From Isoetes taiwanensis (taxonomy: Eukaryota; Streptophyta; Lycopodiopsida; Isoetales; Isoetaceae), in NCBI GenBank assembly GCA_021234155.1, contig JAJEKV010000033.1:124001-188000 (forward strand): 64,000 nucleotides of DNA, in the 5' to 3' direction. This document shows, piece by piece, positions 10,276-22,684 of the stretch (within the stretch, counting starts at the first letter, position 1; every line of letters begins with the position of its first letter). The translations under genes were made by a program, and so were the position numbers. The notes beneath the pieces are model-generated. The model did no database searches and was not told where the DNA came from. It saw nothing but the letters and a program-made list of their open reading frames with translations.

Positions 10276-11839
10276 TCAGTTGTGACAGCCCCAGCTCATA
10301 TACGATGCCCCGATCGTACACAAACTGGAGATCATCCCTCAAACCAGCATCTGCCCGCTGATGTGAGGCCGTCCACCTAACATCGGGCTCTCGATGGTGG
10401 CCAAGAACCCGACGGGGAAGAATGGACGTGTCATTCATCCCGTCTCCCTCGGGATCGACCTAGCAACGGAAGCGTAAACAAAACATGAGCACATGACATC
10501 AATCAATAATAAACATACCCACCTCGAGGGGTGGTCCACCATATCACAGTAGCTGCATCACACATCAGTACATCAACATAACATAGGAAAGATCCTACCC
10601 AGGCTCGGACTGATGGGTATCGACTGACGGCTTGGGGTCTCGGATAGCAATGCGGGCATGTAATTCATGGCAAATGGATTTGGTGGCATAGGAACATGGC
10701 CGTTGGGTAGTCCACTCCATCCGCCCCTCCCTGCATACTTTGCGGATAGGGTCAAGAGTATTGGAGCTCCCAGTAGCTGCTTGGGTGAATAGCCGGAGGG
10801 GCTACAAGCTTCGGGTTGCATCTCCCCGGCCGATGATGAGGCGGGGAGGGATCACTCCCCCCGAGAAGGTTCATGCCAATCACAAAGCAGCCAGAGCCAC
10901 CGCCGCGTGCTGCGACTTGAACCCCTAGAAGACGCGCTCGCGCCCAAGAGGTGTCGAGCCCATACCCCCCCTCACGCAGGTGCCCGGGTATTAGGCCTGG
11001 CTCACAATGTTCCCCGTGCCGTCACTACGCACGGAGGGATCAACCGTGATTAGACAAGACCTCCCTTGTCGGCCCGGTCTAGCTCCGCCACCCACAGGGC
11101 TTTTAGGCGGGCTCTTATTAATGGTGGGAATTAATGGGCTAAAACTAGGATCATCCAACTACTTGGGCTCACGGGTCTCTACCCCCTTCCCAATACACAA
11201 GAGTGGCGCATAGAATGTCACAGTATCATCACAACAGAACTAAAATAATAGAATACATCTATTATAACCTAATCATACATGGTTAGGTTCCTTTGTTAGT
11301 GTCTATCATTCTTAGGTCAGAGGGTCGCCTATAGCTAAGAATGAATACTAATCCTATGGAATGAGGGCTGAAAACTTCGGATCTAACTATCGGATCAACC
11401 ACTAACCCGCTTCTTGGTGGCTCCCACCCCTCTGAAGCGTCCATGCCGCAATCTCGAGATTGCCGGCTTGGATCGAGCTGCCACTAAGGAATTCGATTCC
11501 TCCGCTCTCGCTCACGCGAGAAGACGTCCAATGCTTTGCTCAATCCGACTTATGGGGCTGGGAACTGAAAGGGTTTCCCCTTTAGGGTTTATGCCCCTTT
11601 ATCCCCACGAATTTAGGGCTGGGCCCTTTTTGGTCAATAAGCTATTGCCACATGGCAAAAGGATATTATATTCACATGTGGCCTTAACATGTGCAATATA
11701 ATGGGTCACAAGGTTGTACCCTAGGGTACTACCCCTTTATGGTCGATGCGTACATGTCGTCTAAGTGGACATGTACTAGTGACGTGTCAGTATAATATAC
11801 GTATTCATACCGTATATTATCCTGGAACGTCACATCAGT
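10276..11839 (-). mobile_element. Solo LTR (10281-11834) with TCAGT target-site duplication
   Basis: On the plus strand the element opens TGTGACAGCC at 10281 and closes AACGTCACA at 11834, giving TGTGAC/GTCACA terminal inverted repeats and the TG..CA ends of an LTR, 1554 bp in all. The five bases before it (10276-10280) and after it (11835-11839) are both TCAGT, a perfect 5-bp target duplication of the kind made by LTR-retrotransposon integrase. There is no gag or pol next to it, so it is a solo LTR left by unequal recombination. The transcribed direction is minus, judged by similarity to the long LTR at 54.6-56.2 kb. The open frames at 10573-10821, 10740-10928, 11007-11213 and 11414-11701 are LTR sequence, not genes. 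Confidence 0.85.
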
Positions 11840-12187
11840 GCACACAACATTTTAGATCTATAACTAACTGATCTTACTCTAAATTTAAAAAGGATTTTGG
11901 TGGCACGGAATCTCCATGCTTGAATAGACTTGGCACTCAACTGCTCCTGTTCCTTGATTCGATTTGGGGAAAATTGGGATAGGGATCTAATTTGCTGCTT
12001 CAAATTAGCACCCTCGTTCTGGGCAATCGAGTTTGGCTAGGTGTCTCCTAACTAATGAATTAATTAGCTTAATTAACTTAATTAGGTAATTAACCTTTAA
12101 TTAAACCCTTATTAATTTAGCATAGCTAAATTAATCGTTTATGGTTAATTCCGTAGGTTACATATCCCCATGATGGCATATCCTCAG

Positions 12188-12243
12188 CCTGTGACGTGTC
12201 CGTATATTTGTACATACACCGTATAAATATGTGGAACATCACA
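12188..12243 (-). repeat. Remnant of a second, related LTR end
   Basis: GTGACGTGTCcGTATAt...ATACACCGTATA...GGAACATCACA repeats the last 57 bp of the solo LTR (11778-11834) at about three-quarters identity. It ends in CATCACA as an LTR would. The 350 bp between the two (11840-12187) show faint likeness to the LTR interior, so the solo LTR may have landed inside an older copy. Confidence 0.5.
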
Positions 12244-12437
12244 ACATCTTTAGCTTCTTATTAAAAAAAAAATTCTTTTTCAGAGTAAGAGTTGGTTTTA
12301 TCATTAATTATAAAGATTCAAGTACAAAGCATCACACATGGTTGAGAAGACTGTCATGATGAGAAAATTATAGTGATAGATCACTATAGGAAATGCATAG
12401 CATAGCATCACTATCTTCAAAATGCCATAGTATAAGC

Positions 12438-12839
12438 TTATGGATCATGGAAAAAGATGGAATTGAAGTAGGTATTGAAGGGCTCAGCAGTCCCAAAGAT
12501 ATAGCCATTAGCGGTGCCGATTCTTGCAGAGGTAGAGTAGACGGAAATAATCATCATCTCCCAACAAGAATAATAAGTGACCCATATAGATCCAATCTGT
12601 CTATGATTGTAGTAGATCGACCTGTATCTAGAGAGTGTCTTTTCGTTAGGGCTGAAGTGATAGTTCCACAAGAACCACCATAAGCGATGAATTCCTGGAT
12701 CATCAGAGAAAGGTTGTCCCACCCTCGCAACTTTATGGCAGATAGGATCCATTGGGTAGTTTCCATGAAGGAAGGAGGCTGAATCAGAGGACAGTGATGC
12801 AGAGCTTGGGAGATTTGCAAAAGTGCGAAGAAATGCCAA
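12438..12839 (-). other. Overlapping minus-strand open frames, unrecognised
   Basis: Two overlapping frames (12438-12839, 133 codons; 12554-12820, 88 codons) are open. The second reads KLRGWDNLSLMIQEFIAYGG and TGRSTTIIDRLDLYGSL and looks the more protein-like. The plus strand also has a frame at 12393-12683. No domain, no splice sites and no neighbour explains them. They could be transposon remains or chance. Confidence 0.2.
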
Positions 12840-12861
12840 ATTTTTAGGGTTTAAATGGTGA

Positions 12862-12950
12862 TATCATTCACCACATAATTCACCACATGCACCACATGTC
12901 ACGACATGATTCACCACATGTACGACATGTCACCATATGATTCACCACAT
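12862..12950. repeat. Short degenerate minisatellite, unit ATTCACCACAT
   Basis: The unit ATTCACCACAT(GT) and the variant CACGACATG recur about seven times (ATTCACCACAT, AATTCACCACATG, CACCACATGTCACGACATGATTC and so on). It is a local low-complexity array with no coding sense. Confidence 0.75.
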
Positions 12951-14033
12951 TAGTACACCTTGCAACAAACATATCAAAGGCACATGGGATAACTAATACC
13001 TTCAAATTTACGAATTCATCTTGCATAGATTAAAAATTCTGGTCTCTTTTGTGTATTGCCTTCATTTTAGAGAATAGACGTTTGAATCCATATCCCAAGT
13101 TGGCTTCTTCTATGGAGATATTTGGTGTCTGACTCAGTCAAATAAACACATATGTTGTTTAAATTGTCGTTTCTCATACGACAATGGTATGTTTCGAAGA
13201 CTGTTGCTAGACATATTTTGTATATCCAATTCTTATTTGTTTATGTAGTTCATTTTCTAAGAAATAAGTAGTTTGTTCTCCTTTCCTTTGAATTCATATA
13301 TTGTATGAGTCTTAGAAAGCCATGCCCCTTGGATGTAAACCCGCAATTGTTAGAATTCTAAATGAATTCAGTTCAATTACATGCATGCCATCTATATAAT
13401 CTTAGATTGATTTATGTATATGTATGCAATATATTATTACAATATATATAATATTCATAGGCAAATGTTAAATGGAATATTTATGTAAGAAGGCATCGCC
13501 GGTTATTAAAATGACAGGGGCATGATTAGATATGTAATAATTATAATAGGATATTAAATATCTACTCTGTTTGATTCCTCTCGTTCCTTTGTTTACTCGC
13601 TTTCTCTTAAGCTGAATTGCTCTCCCGCCTAATCAATCGACACCTTTGTAAAACACAAAAGTTTGTTGATGGCGACCGTGTTTCGGGTCGACGCCAAATT
13701 TGGCGAAGTTCTTTGGTAAGAAAGGGTTGTATTTCTTTATGTTATTCTCTCCTTGTGATCACCGACGTTTTAAGCATCTTTGTAGGAGCCGGAGGGAGTT
13801 GCGGTAGAGCACCGGATAAAGAAATCACCGCTTTGTTGGTTCGAATCGAAAAAATTATTCTATCTTCACGATTGGGCAAAAGTGGGGAGCTTTTTTGGCG
13901 AAAACAACATAACCGATGGCACCGCTTCTTACATGTTTCACATCAAATAACGGCCACGAACTTGACAAAGCACTTTGATGGGACTTATCGTCGTAAAACC
14001 TCTTGGTAATTGGGAACTTGGCTCCTAGCGACA
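12951..14033. other. Intergenic, one open frame of doubtful value
   Basis: AT-rich sequence to about 13560. The frame 13617-14009 (+, 130 codons) precedes the B3 pseudogene and may contain decayed exons of it, for instance around 13680-13780, but I could not align any part to a B3 domain. A tRNA-like stretch near 13785-13850 was judged not to be a tRNA. Confidence 0.3.
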
Positions 14034-14549
14034 ATGGACCCCGCTAATACAAATAAAAAAGATGGGCGTGATATTAACAAGGATTTTCCCATGCATGTGG
14101 ATGTGGATGCCGAGAATGAGGTTTTTTTTACTGACGATGATTTATCTGATGAAGAAGAACCAGTATCAAAGAAAACATTCCGTGTTCCTCTCCTGAAAGC
14201 TAACTTCAACAGATGCTTGGTAATCTGCTGTGTATTATCTTTTGCTTTCAAGTATTATAAATGTTTTGAATTACTACTCCTTTCTTTTGCTTAGATACTA
14301 GAACAAGAAGATAGGTGGCTTAAATCCTCCCAAAGGATCCATCGTGGTAATTATCGGACCTGGTGATCGAAAGGTGGTTAGCAAGAAAAAAGCAAGCATT
14401 GTCTCAGCCATGGTTGGAATGCTTTCAAAAAATTGTTTGGCTTACGACTTGGTGATATCTTAGAATTTAAATTGCATGGAGATGAACTTCAATGGAATAT
14501 GGAAGTTCTGGAAGGTGCAGCTTTACATAGGCTGAAGCCTCGAAGTTAA
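14034..14549 (+). pseudogene. B3-domain protein pseudogene, copy A
   Basis: Exon 1 (ATG 14034 to donor at 14219) encodes an acidic leader (DDDLSDEEEPVSKKTFRVPLLKANF). The acceptor at 14294 leads into EQEDRW, the start of a B3 fold. The domain then reads in a second frame (NPPKGSIVVIIGPGDRKV) and a third (KHCLSHGWNAFKKL, then GLRLGDILEFKLHG), closing at TAA 14547-14549. The GW..F....L..GDILEF pattern is the B3 hallmark (REM/VRN1-like DNA-binding domain of plant transcription factors). Two frame shifts inside about 130 bp make this a pseudogene unless the assembly is wrong. A second B3 copy with the same EDRW...GDILEF order lies inverted at 17072-17720. Confidence 0.65.
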
Positions 14550-15760
14550 TTAGTGTTCTGAGGGCTTTTTATGTTTAGAAAGGAACATCATTTTGTTTTG
14601 CTGAATGTTTTCCTTATGTGATCGATTCTTAGTTCCCTGACTGTTTTATGTTCTCCAATGTATGATCAGACTCCCGATAAATATATATTGAATGCCCTTT
14701 CCATGATTTGTAATATTGTAGTTGGATTGAATATAAGAACCTAAAAATGTTAGATGGACTATACAAAGCAGCATTGAATGTCAAATTGTTTGTCATATGC
14801 TTATTCATAAATCCACGCTGGTCATAATTCGTTCAATAATTGATAAAATGAAGCTTCCATTTATGGTTGAAGGGCTTTAAGCCAGAAAAGTTTATAGTTT
14901 ATCTCTTGGCCAATTAAATGTTACCGTGTTTAGGCTAATTATTGTTTTTCTATCTCACAGTAATCGAGTTCTTTCTACTTATTCTATTTCCGATTTCGAT
15001 CATGCATTTATCGAAATGATAAGAAGGAGCATTCTCAAGTTTGCCTCCAATGGAAAAGGAAGTTCTTTGAGGAAGTACTAGCTAGGCCAAATAATCGACT
15101 TACTTGCAAACTAGAGCCATCTTTAAGATATTCAGGTGGTTTTATTTTCCAAAGATATTATTGTGCTAAATGCACGTAGGGCGGGTGTGTGTGGGCATGA
15201 ACATGGGAGTTTTACCTTTAAAAGAATACATGGTTAATATTCTAAGCTCAATTTCCCTACCTTAAAGTGTGAGAGGGTATCACTTTTATAATGTTTTATG
15301 GTGAAAGTTAAATAATATCTATGTATGTTTTGTGAAAAATTTTGCTCCATAGTTGTTACTGCTTCGATCAATAAAATAATTTGACTTCAATGTGTTGAAT
15401 TCCTTTGCTTTATTCTCGTCCTATATTTGATCAAGGCAAAGTTCAATTCCAAATACAATGGTGAACATCATATACCAAGTAATGTTAAGGTTTGCAGTTT
15501 ATGAAGTTAGCATTTCAATTGTTATTACATAACTTCTAATTCGCACTCACTAAAAATAACCTATGATAGATCTTCCATATCTTTTAAAGAATATTGTGTT
15601 TGCATAAAATATGCGTTCGATGAACGAGTATAATTGAGTCCCAAATAGCAAGTTCAATGCAAATATATGAACATATATGAAGATATGTGAAGAATAAATA
15701 GCTCTCCAAACAATGGTAGTCAGGAATACTATGGACATGAGACAAGCGAATGCAATGGTG
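14550..15760. other. AT-rich, no clear gene
   Basis: A short coding-like stretch near 14995-15090 (HAFIEMIRRSILKFASNGKG) lies on the plus strand and could be another decayed exon of the neighbouring B3 locus. Otherwise only low-complexity sequence and a minus-strand hydrophobic frame (15550-15807) that has no recognisable motif. Confidence 0.3.
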
Positions 15761-15765
15761 AAAGG

Positions 15766-16456
15766 ATGACGGGGATATATTATACCCCCCATCAATACCC
15801 CATGCATACATACCCCATGGATTGCCTTAAATCCCTAATCCAGGTTAAAAAGAAAATGAACGCAGCTCTAGAACTTGATACGTCATGGGGCATTATAAAA
15901 AGGTCATCGGACAGCCAGCCAAAGGGAATGCAACGACATCTTTACATCGTTCGATAGAAGGGGGCAGGGTGAATCCTCACCATCCATTATGGGCAAGCAG
16001 GTCCAAGGAAGATGTAAAAATTAAGGCTTTGAATCGTACCTATGAAAATCAATGGGAGTTTCAGGCTTTGAATTTTCATTGTCCAGATTGAGGTTTCGTG
16101 TTCGTCGAAATCAGAGAGGAAATATTCCCCTTGCTTCATCGAAATCTAATAAAAAATCTAATTGTGAAATTGTGCCTATGGCAAACACTAGAGCTGTTGT
16201 AGTGTATGGTAGTGATGCCATGACGGAGCCTAAGAAACGTGTTGCATACAAAGAAAGTCACATACAATACATATGGCATCTGGAAAATAGATGCCATCCT
16301 ACCAGTCACATGCTGCTAAAAACCAATGTTAAAATCCAGGAACACATCATTCCTAAGAATGAATCACAAGGCAAAGGATGGGGTGATATGATTTCTCACA
16401 TTCAAACAAAAGAAAGAGGATCTGCAGATGGCACTTCTCACAAGAAAATAGAATAA
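15766..16456 (+). other. Basic open frames, unrecognised
   Basis: Frames at 15766-15957, 15885-16091 and 16052-16456 overlap on the plus strand. The last (134 codons) is Lys/Arg/Ser-rich with SKSNKKSNCEIVPMAN and KKRVAYKESHIQYIW. Composition is coding-like but I know no such protein. It lies between the two B3 pseudogenes and could be a linker exon of either, though it is antisense to copy B. Confidence 0.25.
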
Positions 16457-17071
16457 AAGCGATGGGGTAAAAGTGTTTCTGACAATGATGTAACAGAGAT
16501 AGGAACTCATGATAGAAATGACCAGGGCAACCACAATATGCCCAGAGTTTGTCTTGCTTTACATGAAATACAATATGCTTGTGAAGGTTGTGTTCCTTTC
16601 TTCTTCTTCTATATTTGAATACCTATATAACAAACTGCACTTTGGCAAAAATCAAATTGGGAAGACTGTTGAAGCACACCATGCAAAGTTCATGGAAGAC
16701 AAACTCCACGCATTCTATTTTCTCATTTCCTACACGATGTAATAAAATTCGACCTTAGATTGCTTATGCTATTTTTTGTCTTTAAATTTTGACCACTAAC
16801 AGTTGAATAATTTTATTGATTTCCAAGATAAATTGCATCAAAAATTATGCAGGTATATAGAAAATTAGACTCTTCTTCAAAAAGATAGGTAGTAAAATAC
16901 ATTACTTCCTGTGATTACAAAGTATGAAGAGTTAGTATATGGTCATGCTAATAGTTATAAGTGGAAAACTCACAGAGGCAACAAAATATCTGTTATATAA
17001 AATTACATATTCAGAACTTCTTCCGTCATCTTTGTGCTCCACCACGATAGATGTTCATTGTCCATTCAAGC

Positions 17072-17720
17072 TCAGCCTCTGACTTGGAATTCCAATATAT
17101 CACCAACTTTAAGAGAGTAGTGGCTGACTAGCAGGTCCCAATTATGACTCAAACAATATCGACTGGTTTTTGCTTTCAGATTAGTGTCAATACCATTTGG
17201 TCCATGAACAAGGATTGCAGAACCCCTTGGAGGCATTCGCCAACGATCTTCCTCCTTCAATCTCTGACACAGAAAATAGAGAGCTAAGAATTTCCTAAGG
17301 AAAACTAATCAAAGGGGAAATTTTTACTCACCAATCCCGATGAATAAATACGTTTGAGCGATTGGAACTTTAAAGGTTTCTTAATGTCCGGTTCATCATC
17401 CGATACATTAACAGAGTCTTCGGTTCTTTTTGCTACACGTCTTTGTCGAGCATTAACAACTTCCCCGCCTGCTTTTTCATCCTCTACGCCAAATTCCAAG
17501 GGCTTTGGTCCCATTGTCGCCATCGCACTTCTTTGCAAATACCACCGCTGCTATCCTCCGATATCACACAAAAAATAACATCACCATCTACTAAGAGATT
17601 ATCACCAAGAAAGCTTCCCATCCTTGGCCAAAAACAATTTTGGCCCCAAGCAGATCTACAAAAACTTGATGTTCTTTCCCATTTGGTCCTACAACTATCA
17701 CATAACAATCAATCACGCCA
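17072..17720 (-). pseudogene. B3-domain protein pseudogene, copy B
   Basis: Reading the minus strand, a first B3-like unit begins at about 17690 (VGPNGKEHQVFVDLLG, GQGWEAFL), shifts frame and continues as DNLLVDGDVIFCVISEDSS. It is followed by a linker ending in KKPLKFQSLKRIYSSGL at a GTGAGT donor (exon end 17332). An acceptor TGTCAG leads to exon 17072-17263, which reads EEDRW, a Gly/Pro turn (LVHGPNG), SRYCLSHNWDLLVSHYSLKVGDILEFQVRG in pieces, then TGA. The second B3 unit is in one frame and intact. Two B3 units per protein is common in the REM group. The frame shift in the first unit suggests a pseudogene, or an assembly error in a live gene. Confidence 0.6.
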
Positions 17721-17799
17721 AAGGAACATGATGGAGCTCCTGAGAAGTACATAGTAGAGAGATAAAAGAAAATCTACTAGAGCAACCTACAAGTAAAAA

Positions 17800-20233
17800 C
17801 GACCGGGCTTACAAGCAAATGTCCATAATCGACATGTATCGAAAAAAACTTCTTGCCGCCGCTTATCAGTCTACCTCCGCTTCATCTCCATGCAAGATAA
17901 CTTCGCTTTAACGGGAGGATATTTGACCGCTTCAATATAAAAAATAATATACTATAAATATGGTTCTTAAACTATATGATTCTTATTTAATGATGACGTT
18001 CTTTGACATATATACTACACATAATCCTATGAAAATACACAAACACACTAATGGTTGTATAAAAAGAAAATATGCAATTAGTGCACTATGATACTTGAGT
18101 AAATAAAATATCCAATTATGCCTAATGAGGCATTCAAAATTTAGCAAGGCCTCGAGTTTATAGTAAAGTAGGAAACAAAAGAATATTACAAGGGCCATTG
18201 TTACATGGAGAATGTGTAGTTGTGATCTTTGTTGAAGATACATATTTGATAGCAAAGATTCTATTAGCCAACTCTCTACGATGTAATAAAACATCTTATT
18301 GGGTATTCGACTAATCTCCATAATACTTCACCAAGCCAAATCTTATTCCCGAGAAACACAATGCTTCATCTAGTCAACTAAGTGCCTTTCACATGTTTCA
18401 AAGGCAAATCTTTCCGGATTGTTTTAATGTCTTTGGAAATCACGCCTACTATAAGTCATAGATATAAATCTTCCGTTTCTTAACTACACCTAGTTTTTTC
18501 TATGTGTACGCTTGTAGGGTCAGCTTTGTGTAGTTTTGGAATATTATTTCGTAGTATCACAAACTATTATACAATTTCAAGAATTGCAAATATACTTCTC
18601 AAAGTTCAAGTGTAACATGTAGGCATCTCATGTACCAATGTATTAATTGCAGGCATCTCATGAGATACTGTATTAAATAATATCTTATGGAAATCCATAT
18701 GTAATTTGAACATTTGCCCCCTTTTGTATCCACATAATTATATCAAATTACTCTTCCTTATAGACATCTTCTTTACATTCACAGCCATCCATTACTATTA
18801 CATGCAAAGTCAAATATTTGGCCCAAAAATATTTCTCTTTAGTAACTCAGTCCACTAAATTTAAAGAAGTCGGAAAAAAGAAATCTTCATGGCAAAATGA
18901 GAACATCTCTAAGAGAAAAGTTCTTATAGGGTGCCCAAGATCTCTAAATTATGATCTGTTCCTACATGATGTTAACGCAATTTGTAGATATTCATTCTAA
19001 CTAACATAATCGGATCCGGAACCTTCAACAATCCCACCAAAAACAAATCTAAGGAAAATTTATTCGTACAATACACATTTCATTTTGCACAGACCTTAAA
19101 TAACAAGGGACTTGTATGGTTAGTATAACTTATAACAAGTGCACTACAAACCATATGGAAGGTGAATATCAATAAATTTGAAATTAAACCTTCCACGTCT
19201 CCACAATTAAAGTCTAGACTAAACTACTTCAACAACCATATGTAATCTCATTGGTCTCTATTACAAATAAATAGTTATTGAAATTCATCCAGATAGTGAA
19301 AATAGGGTAATTATAGTAGTGCTACTTAGAAAAGTGCAAAAGCACATAGCTTTTCAACATTTCTTGAAGCACCATGTAGGAATTTTTGTATTAAAGCTAT
19401 AAGTTTGTGAAGTGTAATAGAACACCACTAGTGATTCCTTGGGGTAAAACAATTTTTCTTTCTAGCTCGCCTATACACTGCTACAAAAATAGGCAGAGCT
19501 ATTGGCAATATGTGGAAACCAAACGTGTACTAGTCTTCTAATTCTTGCTATGTATTCCATAATATCTATGTCTGAGTCGCCATCTTATTTATTGTCGTTC
19601 GGATGTTGTGATTTTACTAACATATATGTGCCATACTTCTACCTGCTATTGTTCTCTATTGAGATCGCCTTAAAAAAGAAGAATGTAAAATATGTTTTGT
19701 TGGCTTGGGTCGATCAATACTCAGCACGTTTTCGATGTGAAAAAAATGTAGATGTCTATTGTTGTGATGCCTCGTACATATTACTTTATATGGTTGTTTA
19801 TCGTTTATGACTTGGAAGAAAGTTTTTCTGACGCAAACACTTGGAGTCAAATCCGTAGTCCCATATCAAATTATTTTGCAAGAGTACCTCTTCTATGAGA
19901 TGCTCTGGAACGTCATATAACTGTCAGAAAGTGATAAGCATGGAAGACTTACACCTTCCAAACCTCGTCTATAGAATGGTTACAGATTTGCACTGTTTTA
20001 AAACCTTCCACAAAGAGAAACAAGATATCTAATTTCTCCAAATGGAATATGCGGGAACAAGGGTGCATGCAGATGCATGCGAATGCATAACAATAAAGAT
20101 CACAGTCGTCTGAAACAATATCTAGACACATCTTATTTGAGTAAGATTTAGGATAATAGTGCTTATTACTGCTAAGGTTTTCCTTGAAAACCCCTCCGAC
20201 GGGTTGTTTTAATCCCAAGGGGCAGTAATAGAT
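17800..20233. other. AT-rich intergenic stretch, nothing identified
   Basis: No motif, repeat or splice-bounded frame stands out in 2.4 kb. Open frames at 17983-18321 (-), 18818-19000 (+), 19502-19810 (+) and 19949-20218 (-) are Phe/Ile/Tyr/Cys-rich in the way random AT-rich DNA translates. Confidence 0.5.
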
Positions 20234-20345
20234 CAGCTATTTTTTTTGTTTTTTTTTTTTTTTTTTTTTTTTTTTTTGGGTCCCATATGCTATCTGGTCT
20301 CTTGGACAATAAAAGCTAATTCAATTTTAATAAATCTACCAGTGC
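20234..20345 (+). repeat. Poly-T tract and LINE-type 3' end
   Basis: A 45-bp T-rich tract (20240-20277) is followed by GGGTCCCATA...TGGTCTCTTGGACAATAAAAGCTAATTCAATTT. The same GTCCCATA..TGGTCTC..GGAC end, inverted, closes the LINE tails at 22.7 and 23.5 kb. This is probably the last bases of a LINE on the plus strand, heavily truncated. Confidence 0.5.
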
Positions 20346-20589
20346 CCAAAATCACATACAATATTAAATTATTAGCTTGCTTTTCTAACCATTCCATGCA
20401 TTTTTTTATTTTTTTTTTGGAGGACGACAATCTATTATCAAGGAATATCAAGATACATACAAGGGACATGTGACATGGGACTCAAAACCTAGAGGATGAG
20501 ATAGTCCACTAAGCAAAACCAGCCAAACACAGTACATAATCATACTCCTTGTGCCACCTTGAGGCGTTTAATGGCCTCATCACAATCAA

Positions 20590-22150
20590 CAAGTTATGCA
20601 ACATCGGGATGATCATCAACAGACATCAAGTTATCATGCCACTGAATAGAACGAGGCAGGATAGCCTCGTGAGATGACATAACCGACTTCTTCCTCGCCC
20701 TTCTTCCAATTGACCTGTTGCCATGACTCTTTAGTGCGATCAAGATTAGACCATCACCATAACAACCTCGTAAACATGAGAAGCGTAAGCAACAACGGGG
20801 GAGAGTGGTAGGAACTATAGTCTGCGGTTGATCGGTGCTAAGGATCTGACACCATTGGGCGTCAGGTGTAGAGCATCTTCCATAGCCGGGAATGCAAGAC
20901 AACCGCAAAGGTTGATCGTGAATATATGAAGAAATAACATGGGAGCTTGAACCCGAGAAGAATGTTGAACGGATGCACTCTGAGATGCACGAAAGTACCT
21001 CGACGAAAGCTAGCAAAAGCCTCTTTATCGAAACAAAGCGGGCTAATTCGGACCATTCAAGCTTAAGATCCAACTTCTTATACCAAGGCCCTCTTCACAA
21101 CTACAATAACCGGGTAAAGGCGAGTCCACGGGGCATAGAAACACAAATCCTTGGACCATTCATGATGGAGTGTGAGATATGAACCCCAAGTCCCGTTGCA
21201 ATTGCAACTAGAAATTGATGAGCCATTAGATCGGGGGAGGAAGATTAGGTAACAAGAACCAAAGAAGGCATCTTTAATGCACTGAACCTGTATCGGTGTA
21301 AAGCCAAGAGAGTAATAATCGGTACATTATATATTCCCCCACCAAGTGGATCAATCCCTCTTGATACCAAAGAGTCCAACGCATCACTACTTTCAAACAT
21401 AATGAGAATGAAGTTTTTGCCAACAACTTGATGGATTTGGAAAGGAGGAAGTTGAAGGTGTCTCGGTAAGCCGAGACAACCAAACACCTTAACCGTGAAA
21501 AATATAAATAGCCACCAAGAAAATACCCAAGAACCGCACAAAAGACGGACTTAATATGAGCTTGATGGTCCACCTCAACCACAGGAATACCAGAAGCTTA
21601 AACCACATTCTGACAATCAGACTGGTAAAATATGTCATCCGGAGGCAATTGTTGTTGCAGTTGAATCTGTCGGGCTTTTAATGTGTCCAAGATTGCCGAC
21701 AACTCATCCTTATTTCCTTCAGACAATACCAGTAGCAAATGCTACCCTCGCCTTTTTAGATGCACTAGATATATCCTTACAAAGCCAATCGCTAAATCTT
21801 TGATATGAAACTTTTGTAAACCAATCGATGATTTCCAAGCACTATTATTTGCCCGAGGTGAGGAACTACATTAGACTGGAATCATGCACTGGTGGATGCA
21901 AGTTCCCATTAACTTCCACTCCCTTACTCGCTGGCCATTTGCAAGGGAGGAAAATCCCTTTCTTCAAGAACCACCGAGGCGACCCGACATCGAAGGCAAA
22001 GAACTTTCAACCTGAATTATTTACCTCTTTCTCTAGCTAAAGAATCGGGGATCACGTATCACCAAATTAGTGATAGATTCACGCCGTTTTGTCGCTGCCT
22101 TGGATGTTGGAACCATATCTGTCTTCCCCATCCCTACTATAAGTGGCCGA
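20590..22150 (-). pseudogene. Possible LINE ORF1-like (DUF4283-type) pseudogene
   Basis: Minus-strand coding-like text runs with frame changes from about 22150 to 20594. One block (21245-21541) reads HQVVGKNFILIMFESSDALDSL, then a Gly-rich turn; the next reads LPPDLMAHQFLVAIATGLGV and NGPRICVSM in shifted frames. The order F.V.F.......L, then W or L..LP..L......A..GLG, then GPR.CV resembles the DUF4283 region at the start of plant LINE or gag-like proteins. The following frame (20594-21073) is Ser/Cys-rich and unassigned. Its position beside two LINE tails of the same orientation fits an ORF1, but this rests on weak motifs. Confidence 0.35.
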
Positions 22151-22684
22151 AATCAAACAGACCCAAATCTGGCCGCTAATGCATTTTCTTGCCTCTTCTT
22201 CATGATTTGATTGACCATTTTGTCTTGTTAACAATGGTCTTATTGGAAGCACTTTTTCTACCTTTGCTTGAAAAGAAAGCAAGATATTTTTTACTAACTC
22301 TTCAAAACTATTAAGTAGAATACAATTTGCATTAGCATTTGCTCAGGACAAGGGAGAAAAAGGTCTGCTTCAAAATTTGGGGCATTCTGAATCGCAATAC
22401 AAGGGGAGGTGAAGAGAAATGTTCTCGTGGACTCTAGAGTTGGTGAGGCTCATCTTCCACTTCTACCACTCTTGTCAAGAAGGTATTTCTTGATTGTTTT
22501 GGTTATTTCTCATCCATGCTCTAGAAGAAATTGCAAAATGACAAGTCCACTTTGGCTGAAACAACCATGGCAATTGTAGTAGTTTTTATGTATGGAAAAA
22601 AATGTGCAAACATCTTTGTTTATATCCTTTTTGGAAAAACATCAATCGATCTACTACCTGTAATAACCTGGATAGTATAACATG

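Noticed and set aside
13785-13850. tRNA-like stretch (GCGGTAGAGCACCGGA ... GGTTCGAATC) on the plus strand
   Set aside because: It has A- and B-box-like pieces, but the 5' and 3' ends do not form an acceptor stem and the anticodon arm does not close. Chance or a badly decayed tRNA/SINE.
21245-21582. Two overlapping minus frames (98 and 102 codons) as separate genes
   Set aside because: They are two registers of one decayed LINE ORF1-like sequence. Only one register carries the motif text at any position.
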